The notes under the pieces were generated by a model. It ran no database searches. It saw only the letters and a list, made by a program, of their open reading frames with translations, and was not told where the DNA came from. A DNA stretch of 63,641 nucleotides, from the NCBI GenBank assembly GCA_047971315.1, contig JBKDZP010000011.1, positions 1 through 63,641 on the forward strand, given 5' to 3'. Positions 58,089-63,641 of this stretch are shown here, one piece after another (within the stretch, counting starts at the first letter, position 1; every line of letters begins with the position of its first letter). The DNA is from JBKDZP01 sp047971315. GTDB lineage: Bacteria > Bacillota_I > Bacilli_A > RF39 > UBA660. The position numbers and the translations under genes are program-made.

Positions 58089-59672
58089 ATGAATAACAAC
58101 TTTAAAGATTTAGGATTGAGTAAAAATGTATTAAAATCAATCGAAACACTAGGATATGTTAATCCCAGTAAAATTCAAGAAGAAATTATACCATTTATTA
58201 TGAATGGTTATGACGTAGTTGGACAAGCAGCAACGGGCACTGGAAAAACTTTAGCCTTTGCGGCAAGTATACTATCAAAAATGGATGTATCGGGAAACTT
58301 GGTTAAAGCAATTATACTTACACCTACTAGAGAATTAGCACTACAAGTTAGTGAAGAAATGGAAGCATTAAATCATTCTAGCAAATTCAATATATTACCG
58401 GTATTTGGAGGATCAAGTATTGAATTACAACTTAGAGCATTAAAAAGAGGAGTAGATGCTGTAGTAGGAACTCCAGGTAGAATTATGGACTTGATAAAAA
58501 GAAGAGCTTTAGATTTATCAAATGTAGAATATTTTGTATTAGATGAAGCAGATGAAATGTTAAATATGGGATTTTTAGAAGATATTAAATTTATTTTTGA
58601 AAAAACTAGCAAAAATAAACAAGTATTATTATTTTCAGCTACTATGCCTAAAACAATTATGGATTTAGCAACAACATATATGAAAGATGACTTTCAAAGT
58701 GTACAAATAAAATCTGAAAGCAAAACATCAACAAATGTTAGTCAATATTACTATTTAGTAAATGATAAAATGAGAGCAGAAGCATTATGTCGAGTAGTTG
58801 ATGTTAAAGATCCAGAATTAGCAATTATATTTTGTCAAAGGAAAAGTGATGTTGATAGATTGCTTACTGAATTATCTGCAAGAAATTATAGTGCTGAAGC
58901 AATGCATGGTGATATAACTCAAAATATGAGAATTCAAACACTTGAAAGATTCAAAAACGGATCTTTTACATATTTAATTGCAACAGATGTAGCGGCAAGA
59001 GGAATACATGTAGATAATATAGATTTAGTAATTAACTATAATTTACCACAAGATATTGAATCATATATTCATAGAATTGGAAGAACAGGAAGAGCAGGAA
59101 AAACTGGAGAAGCAATTAACTTTGTAACACCAAAAGAAGTTAGATTCTTAGAAACAGTTGAAAGAGCAGCTAAATGTAAAATTGTACAATGTGAACTTCC
59201 AAAACTAGAAGAAATATATCAAACAAAATACAAAAAAATTATAAAAAATGTTACTGAAATAATAGAAAAAGATGAATATAAAGAATGTGTTGAGTATATC
59301 AGAGATTACAATAAAGATGAATTAATGAAATTTAGTGCATCAATATTAAAATTAATGTTGAAAAAAGAAATTGGATCAGACTTTAATCAAGAAATAAAAA
59401 TTAGAGAAGATAGAAGAAAAATGGTTGACAAAAATTCAACTCGTGTATTTTTAACTATTGGTAAAATGGACAATCTAAAAAAAGGAACATTATTAGATTT
59501 CTTAAAAGATATCACAAAATTAGATAAAGATAATTTTCAAAATATTGAAATATTAACTAAATTTACATTTATGGATGTTAATAATGCAGTAATAGATCAA
59601 GCTATGAAAAAAATACATAATACTAAATTGAATAATCGTGTAATACGTATTGAAAAAGCAAATAAAAGATAA
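58089..59672 (+). CDS. DEAD-box RNA helicase (CshA/DbpA-like)
   Basis: A 527-residue RNA helicase: Q motif GYVNPSKIQEEIIPFI, Walker A ATGTGKTLAFA, PTRELALQ, TPGRIMD, DEAD, SATMP, ATDVAARGIHVDN and HRIGRTGRAG. The C-terminal 75 residues (RVFLTIGKMDNLKKGTLLDF onwards) look like the RNA-binding RRM-like domain of DbpA/CsdA. Role: RNA unwinding in ribosome assembly, mRNA turnover or cold adaptation. AAAGAGGA precedes the ATG. A terminator follows. Confidence 0.95.
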   Translation: MNNNFKDLGLSKNVLKSIETLGYVNPSKIQEEIIPFIMNGYDVVGQAATGTGKTLAFAASILSKMDVSGNLVKAIILTPTRELALQVSEEMEALNHSSKFNILPVFGGSSIELQLRALKRGVDAVVGTPGRIMDLIKRRALDLSNVEYFVLDEADEMLNMGFLEDIKFIFEKTSKNKQVLLFSATMPKTIMDLATTYMKDDFQSVQIKSESKTSTNVSQYYYLVNDKMRAEALCRVVDVKDPELAIIFCQRKSDVDRLLTELSARNYSAEAMHGDITQNMRIQTLERFKNGSFTYLIATDVAARGIHVDNIDLVINYNLPQDIESYIHRIGRTGRAGKTGEAINFVTPKEVRFLETVERAAKCKIVQCELPKLEEIYQTKYKKIIKNVTEIIEKDEYKECVEYIRDYNKDELMKFSASILKLMLKKEIGSDFNQEIKIREDRRKMVDKNSTRVFLTIGKMDNLKKGTLLDFLKDITKLDKDNFQNIEILTKFTFMDVNNAVIDQAMKKIHNTKLNNRVIRIEKANKR

Positions 59673-59682
59673 TTATTTATAG

Positions 59683-59710
59683 AAAACCATTAATATTATG
59701 GTTTTTTTGT
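59683..59710 (+). terminator. Terminator after the DEAD-box gene
   Basis: AAAACCAT and ATGGTTTT form an 8-bp stem with a 7-base loop, followed by T. Confidence 0.8.
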
Positions 59711-59836
59711 ATTTTAAATTAAGTTAAAAAATAATATTGTTAAAACTTTATAAAAAAGACTTTATTATTTAAGTTATGTATGCTATAATTCTTTTATTAC
59801 CTAATGGTATATTTAATTAAAAAAATTATTTATTTA

Positions 59837-59911
59837 GGGAGTTGAGTTAGTGGTTATTCGCTTGGTCTCCAAAAGTGAAGAATAGTGTTGACTTCGATAG
59901 TGAAAATTCCT
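59837..59911 (+). pseudogene. tRNA-Trp-like degenerate sequence
   Basis: The 13-base string TTGGTCTCCAAAA of the good tRNA-Trp downstream is also found here, with a D-arm-like GAGTTAGTGGTT and a T-loop TTCGA. The ends GGGAGTT and AATTCCT can pair with two wobbles. The anticodon stem does not close around a 7-base loop, one T-stem pair is lost and there is no CCA. A decayed duplicate tRNA is the best reading. Confidence 0.5.
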
Positions 59912-60005
59912 TATTTTATGGTAATATATTTTTAAATTTAGGAATATGTACCAAACTCATGTACCAAAAGTGTTAATTAATTTGAATTTAGTTTAATTTA
60001 TTAAT

Positions 60006-60082
60006 AGGAGTGTAGTTCCAATCGGTAGAACGTTGGTCTCCAAAACCAAATGTTGCGAGTTCGAGTCTTGCCACTCCTGCCA
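60006..60082 (+). tRNA. tRNA-Trp (CCA)
   Basis: A complete cloverleaf: acceptor AGGAGTG with CACTCCT, discriminator G, encoded CCA. Anticodon arm TTGGT-CTCCAAA-ACCAA with anticodon CCA. T arm GCGAGTTCGAGTCTTGC. Confidence 0.95.
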
Positions 60083-60092
60083 TGAAAATAAC

Positions 60093-60121
60093 ACGTTTTC
60101 TCTTTATGAGGAAACGTTTTT
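60093..60121 (+). terminator. Terminator after tRNA-Trp
   Basis: ACGTTTTCTC and GAGGAAACGT pair over 10 bp with one wobble and a 5-base loop, followed by T. Confidence 0.8.
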
Positions 60122-60132
60122 TAATGTACTTT

Positions 60133-60195
60133 AGTTAATGTGGCAAGGGACTGAAAACCCCTGTGTCGGTGGTTCGATTCCACTCGGATCCACCA
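60133..60195 (+). pseudogene. 3' part of a tRNA-Phe (GAA)
   Basis: The anticodon region GGGACTGAAAACCCC (anticodon GAA at 60153-60155), the variable loop, the T arm GGTGGTTCGATTCCACT and the acceptor end CGGATCC-A-CCA are present, but the matching 5' acceptor strand GGATCCG and a regular D arm are missing. The anticodon stem also has a mismatch. A truncated tRNA of this kind is a usual mark of an element that integrated into a tRNA gene and partly deleted. A terminator hairpin follows. Confidence 0.7.
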
Positions 60196-60210
60196 TTAAA
60201 ATGCTTATAA

Positions 60211-60245
60211 AACCAATGCAAATTAGATATGCGTTGGTTTTTTTG
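60211..60245 (+). terminator. Terminator after the tRNA-Phe fragment
   Basis: AACCAATGCA and TGCGTTGGTT form a 10-bp stem with one wobble, then eight T. It is evidence that a real tRNA transcript once ended here. Nothing else was recognised up to 60399. Confidence 0.8.
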
Positions 60246-60399
60246 TCCATAAAAATTATCAAATTTCTGTCCATACTGTCCGTAGATTCTTGTAACTCTC
60301 TATAAAATTCGGGTGGGAATCCATCAACTAAAAATTTTAAAATAAGGGGATATAAAATGACCAGTACATTTGAGTATATTTTTATCATGTGAAATTTTG

Positions 60400-60425
60400 A
60401 CTGAATTTAAATTAATCAATAAAAT
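60400..60425 (+). repeat. 26-bp direct repeat, left copy
   Basis: A 26-base sequence beginning ACTGAATTTAAATTAATC is repeated exactly at 61539-61564, where it lies directly in front of the promoter of the pilin-like gene. The insertion sequence at 60439-61524 sits between the two copies. The similarity continues weakly past the repeat (TTGTAAAT in both). It suggests the upstream region of a second, deleted pilin-like cassette. Confidence 0.85.
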
Positions 60426-60438
60426 GTACATTTGTAAA

Positions 60439-61524
60439 TGATGTGAGACAAAAAAGAGAAAAAAATAATAATGCGATTTGATATCAACAAAATGGAGATT
60501 ATGTCAACCGTTAGGGAGAACAGAAGTTAGTGAAATTCTCATTTGTTTAGGAGATAACCAATTAAGAGTTTGCATAGGAATATTGTTCGAACGTTTTAAG
60601 TAAGCTTTCATTTGAAGTATTAAATCGTCATAAGAATAAAAAGACTGGTATCGATAAAATCTTTCAGAATCATTTCTATAAGAACTCTCTACTTTACCAT
60701 TGTGTCTAGGAGTTCTAGGACGAATGAGTTGATGAATGAAATAGTGTTCATTGCAAAATTGATCAAAGTAATGAATTTTATCGGTATTTTTTAGATAAGT
60801 AAATTCTTGACCATTATCGGTTTGAATGGTTTTAGGAGTATAACCAAAATAGGTAAAAGCCCGTTTTATAAAATCAACGGTGGAATAAGAAGATTGTTCT
60901 TTATAAGGATAAATAAAGCGTTCCCTTGAAGCTTCGTCAATAACCGTATATTGATAGAATTTATCAGGGATAGAACCAACATAACAGTTGTTAGGAACAT
61001 ACTTTACATCTAATTGCCATTTAATACCAATATCTTCAGGAGTATCCTAAGGTTTAGGAACGTATTTATTATATTCATGTTGTTTTTGTTTATAAAAGCC
61101 AATTTTTCTAAGAACACGAAATAAGGAATAAGCATGCCTAGAGTAAGCTTTATCAATTTTAAGCTTACCATATAATTCAATCATGGAAATGTTAGGATTT
61201 ATTCTGATATAATCTTTTATCCATTTTAATTCTAAGGGTTTATGAGACTTATCTATAAGGGAATCTTTCGTACCGTCAAAGAGTTTATTCCAACGCATAA
61301 GGGAGGCTTTTGAGATTTTACATCTTCTGCAGATGAATTTGATGGATTCTCCAGAACGATAAAGTTTAACAGCATAAAATTTTGTGTTTAAATCATGTGG
61401 ATAATAACGTTTGTTTTGTGATATAGTATTCATAGCGATTTAAGTCCTTTCTTTAATGTTTTTCTAACAATCAACATTTTAGGATATTAAATCGTTTTTG
61501 TCTACTTACATATGTCTCACATCA
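60439..61524 (-). mobile_element. IS481/IS3-like insertion sequence
   Basis: Terminal inverted repeats TGATGTGAGACA (60439-60450) and TGTCTCACATCA (61513-61524). TTGTAA lies just outside each end (offset by one base on the left) and may be the target duplication. It contains one transposase reading frame on the minus strand with an internal stop (next entry). It inserted between two copies of a 26-bp repeat upstream of the pilin-like gene. Confidence 0.75.
60504..61433 (-). pseudogene. Transposase with in-frame TAG (HTH plus DDE integrase core)
   Basis: A transposase of about 309 residues on the minus strand. The first 128 residues are an HTH region (SGESIKFICRRCKISKASLM) ending YNKYVPKP, then TAG, then an unbroken continuation DTPEDIGIKWQLDVKYVP with the integrase core: KWQLDVKYV (Asp), TIQTDNGQEFT (Asp) and PRTPRHNGKVESSYRND (Glu). 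Everything apart from the TAG is intact. The fragment at 63491-63641 has the same TAG. It may be nonsense decay copied with the element, or a two-ORF/readthrough arrangement. Confidence 0.8.
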
Positions 61525-61538
61525 ATTGTAACATTACA

Positions 61539-61564
61539 ACTGAATTTAAATTAATCAATAAAAT
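61539..61564 (+). repeat. 26-bp direct repeat, right copy
   Basis: Exact copy of 60400-60425. It ends 4 bases before the -35 element of the pilin-like gene promoter. Confidence 0.85.
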
Positions 61565-61567
61565 CTC

Positions 61568-61596
61568 TTGTAAATAAGGATGAAATATGCTAGTAT
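61568..61596 (+). promoter_or_regulatory. Promoter of the pilin-like surface gene
   Basis: TTGTAA (61568-61573) and TAGTAT (61591-61596) with a 17-base spacer form a plausible sigma-A promoter. The start of transcription would be about 45 bases before the start codon, which is preceded by AGGAGG. Confidence 0.5.
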
Positions 61597-61651
61597 ATAT
61601 AGTGTAACGATGCTAATAATTTGCATACTAAATTTAGGAGGAAGTTTATCT

Positions 61652-63313
61652 ATGAAACAAAAAGGATTTACATTAATTGAATTATTAGCGGTTATTGTTA
61701 TTTTAGCAATCATCGCGCTTATTGCAACTCCAATGATTTTGGGAGTGATTGATAGTGCAAAAAAAGGAGCAGCCGAAAGTAGTGCATATGGCTATATAGA
61801 TGCTGTTGAAAAATCCGATTTGCAGGAAATGATTGATAGTGGAAGTTATCAAACAAAAAAAGATGGAACGTATGATTTAAATACAATAGGGTTAGTAAAT
61901 TATAAAGGAAATAAACCATCAAGTATTTGTGTAACAATGAAGGATGGAAATGTTGAATCAGGAACATTTAAATTTAACTCTTATATCGTAGAGTATAAAA
62001 ACGGAAAAGCAAAAGTAAATAGTGAATTAAAAGAAATAACTTGTGAAGTAACAGCAAGTGATTCAGCATTTAATACAGCAAAGGGAGTGAATGCTCCACA
62101 AGTAGTAAGTGGTATGACGCCAATTAAATGGGTAAACGGGGTAGAGACCGTTACTACAGTGGATGATCCAGATTGGTATGACTATAATAATAAGTCATGG
62201 GCAAATGTGAAAACAAAGGATGGATCATACTTTGTATGGATACCAAGATATGCTTATAAGATAACAAGTGGATATCATTCAAGTACAACAGGTACAATCG
62301 ATGTCAAATTCTTAAAGGGAACAAGTGATGAAGCAGTTGATGGAACAAGTATCAAATCTTCAGGATATGTAGCAGGCACAAATGATACATCTATGAATTA
62401 CTTTACGCATCCAACTTTTCAAAATAATAACAATGAATTAGGATTTTGGGTAGCAAAATTCGAACCAACAGCAGTAGAAGGTGTAGCCAATGGATATATA
62501 TCTGATTGGGGTTGTCCAGTAGCAGGAGATAATGTAGCAACAAAAACAATCAAGGTAATACCAAGTGTTAATTCATGGAGATGTATAAACATATCAAATG
62601 CATATAAAGCAAGTTTGGCAATGAAAGACAATGCAACCTATGGATGGACTTCATCTAGTGTCGACACTCATGTGGCAACAAACCTAGAATGGGGAGCAAT
62701 TTACTATTTAACACTTTCTAGTTATGGTGCAAATACTAATGAAGTATATATTAATAATAATCAAAATTATATAACAGGATGCGCAGGGGATACAGCAAGT
62801 ACAAGTACATCTACATTAACAACTTGTAAGAATCCATATGATAGTGAAATTGGAGTAAAAGCGAGTACGACATGGAACATCACCGGTGTATATGATATGA
62901 GTGGTGGAGCATGGGAAAGAACAATGTCAGTATATAATAATCTACTAGCAGATAGTGGATTCACAACAGAAGATTATAACAATTTACCTTCTTCACATAT
63001 TACAAAATACACAACACCAACAAATAATCTATTAAATAATGTTGGAATGGATTATGATGCAACTGTATATGGAGATGGAGTTTATGAAACCAGTACGGGA
63101 GCTTACCGATATAATGGAACAGCATGGAGTGGTACATACCAAGGAGGATGGAGCACAGAATATAGTTACTTGCCATATGCCTCTTCTCCGTGGTTCGTTC
63201 GCGGTGCCTGTTTCTATCAAACGTCGATTGCTGGGCTAGGTGGTTTCAGCTACTCGTCTGGTGGTGCGGTTAGCAGCGTTTCGTTCCGTCCGGTTGTCTC
63301 TTCTCTTCAATAA
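61652..63313 (+). CDS. Prepilin-type surface protein with C-type-lectin/FGE-like body and DGR-like variable end
   Basis: A 553-residue protein. Residues 1-40 are a class III/type IV prepilin leader and helix: KGFTLIELLAVIVILAIIAL, cleavage expected between Gly and Phe, with Glu at +5. The body contains FVWIPRYAYKI, GFWVAKFEPT, a NLEWGAIYYLTLS segment and the SGGAWERTM motif of formylglycine-enzyme/C-type-lectin-fold proteins. The last 43 codons differ sharply in base composition (about 53% G+C, about 9% A) and end SFRPVVSSLQ. No pilus assembly or prepilin peptidase gene is in the window. The ATG is preceded by AGGAGG; an upstream ATG in frame has none. Proposed role: a surface-exposed binding protein whose tip is diversified. 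Confidence 0.85.
   Translation: MKQKGFTLIELLAVIVILAIIALIATPMILGVIDSAKKGAAESSAYGYIDAVEKSDLQEMIDSGSYQTKKDGTYDLNTIGLVNYKGNKPSSICVTMKDGNVESGTFKFNSYIVEYKNGKAKVNSELKEITCEVTASDSAFNTAKGVNAPQVVSGMTPIKWVNGVETVTTVDDPDWYDYNNKSWANVKTKDGSYFVWIPRYAYKITSGYHSSTTGTIDVKFLKGTSDEAVDGTSIKSSGYVAGTNDTSMNYFTHPTFQNNNNELGFWVAKFEPTAVEGVANGYISDWGCPVAGDNVATKTIKVIPSVNSWRCINISNAYKASLAMKDNATYGWTSSSVDTHVATNLEWGAIYYLTLSSYGANTNEVYINNNQNYITGCAGDTASTSTSTLTTCKNPYDSEIGVKASTTWNITGVYDMSGGAWERTMSVYNNLLADSGFTTEDYNNLPSSHITKYTTPTNNLLNNVGMDYDATVYGDGVYETSTGAYRYNGTAWSGTYQGGWSTEYSYLPYASSPWFVRGACFYQTSIAGLGGFSYSSGGAVSSVSFRPVVSSLQ
63182..63310 (+). other. Candidate DGR variable region (VR)
   Basis: 129 bases, hand count 12 A (9%) and 69 G+C (53%). 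The core encodes WFVRG, AGL and FRPVV, landmarks of DGR-diversified C-type-lectin ends. Between them the codons are largely NNY (GCC, TGT, TTC, TAT, GGT, AGC, TAC, TCT, GTT), as expected where AAY codons of a template repeat have been randomised at A. The neighbouring coding sequence of the same gene is ordinarily AT-rich with many AAT codons. No matching template repeat is present in the window. Confidence 0.7.
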
Positions 63314-63329
63314 TTTCGAAAAAATTATG

Positions 63330-63386
63330 CTTACGAGTCTTGACTCGCTCTTGGGTTCGTAAGAACCTTTTAAGGGCAAAGCCCTT
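63330..63386 (+). repeat. Cluster of nested hairpins just downstream of the variable region
   Basis: CTTACGA (63330-63336) pairs with TCGTAAG (63357-63363); alternatively CGAGTC/GACTCG (63334-63347) and GGTTC-GTAA-GAACC (63354-63367) form two separate hairpins. A third, AAGGGC-AAA-GCCCTT, lies at 63372-63386. The first starts 17 bases after the stop codon. DGR targets typically have a hairpin/cruciform directly after the variable region that is needed for retrohoming, so this supports the DGR reading; the third could also act as terminator. Confidence 0.7.
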
Positions 63387-63460
63387 ATCCTAGTAAACGC
63401 ATTTGATATAGCATAGGATAGAAATCAAAATATTATTAAGATAAAATGTAAGAAAAGTGC

Positions 63461-63490
63461 TTCAACAGATGTCTTTTGGCATCTGTTGAA
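63461..63490. repeat. Perfect 11-bp hairpin ending at the transposase fragment
   Basis: TTCAACAGATG and CATCTGTTGAA pair perfectly around an 8-base loop. The right arm ends on the last base before the 151-bp copy of transposase sequence begins, so the hairpin may mark a recombination or excision boundary of the cassette. Confidence 0.8.
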
Positions 63491-63641
63491 ATTGATAGAA
63501 TTTATCAGGGATAGAACCAACATAACAGTTGTTAGGAACATACTTTACATCTAATTGCCATTTAATACCAATATCTTCAGGAGTATCCTAAGGTTTAGGA
63601 ACGTATTTATTATATTCATGTTGTTTTTGTTTATAAAAGCC
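63491..63641 (-). mobile_element. Partial second copy of the transposase gene
   Basis: 151 bases identical to 60950-61100, running off the end of the window. It begins abruptly inside the transposase coding sequence and includes the same in-frame TAG. Together with the element at 60439-61524 it flanks the pilin-like cassette as direct repeats. Confidence 0.95.

Noticed and set aside
60131..60388. Minus-strand open frame of 85 codons over the tRNA-Phe fragment
   Set aside because: It runs antisense through the tRNA remnant and its terminator, ending in the VDPSGIEPPTQGFSVPC-type string that tRNA genes yield when translated. The upstream part (FLVDGFPPEFYRELQEST) could be an integrase tail, but I could not recognise it.
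1..63641. Use of genetic code 4 (TGA = Trp)
   Set aside because: Conserved genes use TGG for Trp and several end in TGA (femX, the gene at 15222). Standard code fits.
1..63641. CRISPR array or cas genes
   Set aside because: No regularly spaced repeats and no Cas-like protein were found.
1..63641. Template repeat or reverse transcriptase for the DGR candidate
   Set aside because: No second sequence resembling 63182-63310 and no reverse transcriptase motif (YADD-type) in a suitable gene was seen in the window.

Overview
The window is very AT-rich DNA with the standard bacterial code (TGG for Trp, TGA as stop). The gene content is that of an endospore-forming low-GC Bacillota of the Bacilli/Erysipelotrichia or uncultured gut 'Mollicutes-relative' (RF39-like) type. 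The evidence is a Bacillus-like block ywzB-spoIID-spoIIQ-spoIIID-mbl, a CotJ coat operon, TagO, FemX, AddAB, Shine-Dalgarno sites of the AGGAGG type and homologues of obligate-anaerobe functions (superoxide reductase, FeoAB). The species cannot be named from sequence alone.

Layout. 1-1548 is an insertion sequence. 1.6-15.1 kb is backbone: YfhO-like membrane protein, FemX, RpiB, the sporulation/cell-shape block, TagO, a DUF421 protein, a secreted nuclease, TypA/BipA, a zinc-ribbon protein, CotJC and a CotJA-CotJB fusion, ending at tRNA-His. 15.1-27.6 kb is a mobile element next to tRNA-His: a HUH-type replication/nicking protein, an XRE repressor with a divergent nuclease-like gene, a DUF4160 gene, a two-TM protein, a small resolvase, a large serine recombinase, a Nudix hydrolase, a decayed second large recombinase, a queuosine-salvage (DUF2419/Qng1) gene beside a radical SAM gene, and an Abi-like gene. 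27.6-31.4 kb is gene graveyard: Nudix, small secreted protein, ABC exporter and IS remnants. 31.4-59.7 kb is backbone again: transglutaminase-like protein, PlsC-like acyltransferase, 7TM hybrid kinase, phosphodiesterase, FAD/Rieske oxidoreductase, amidase remnant, manganese transporter, DUF1003, superoxide reductase, helicase, thioredoxin-like protein, AddB-AddA, FeoA-FeoB remnant, ABC exporter, calcium-type P-ATPase, AbiEi-like protein and a DEAD-box helicase. 59.8-60.2 kb holds one good tRNA (Trp) between two damaged tRNA-like sequences. 60.4-63.6 kb holds an insertion sequence and a surface-protein cassette.

The most striking feature is that last cassette. A 553-residue protein with a type IV prepilin N-terminus and a C-type-lectin/formylglycine-enzyme-like body ends in about 130 bases that are about 53% G+C and only about 9% adenine, in a genome that is very rich in A. 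The codons there are mostly NNY, the protein ends in an FRPVV-type motif, and a set of hairpins follows the stop codon. This is what the variable region of a diversity-generating retroelement (DGR) looks like after adenine-directed mutagenesis. No reverse transcriptase or template repeat lies in the window, so it would be a remote target. The cassette is flanked by a 151-bp direct repeat of transposase sequence.

Other points of note: a possible mobile queuosine-salvage pair; a family of small element genes preceded by leader terminators; and repeated one-base frame breaks at poly-A tracts in otherwise well-preserved genes (radical SAM, FAD/Rieske oxidoreductase, manganese transporter, FeoB), which could be real decay, transcriptional slippage sites or homopolymer sequencing error.
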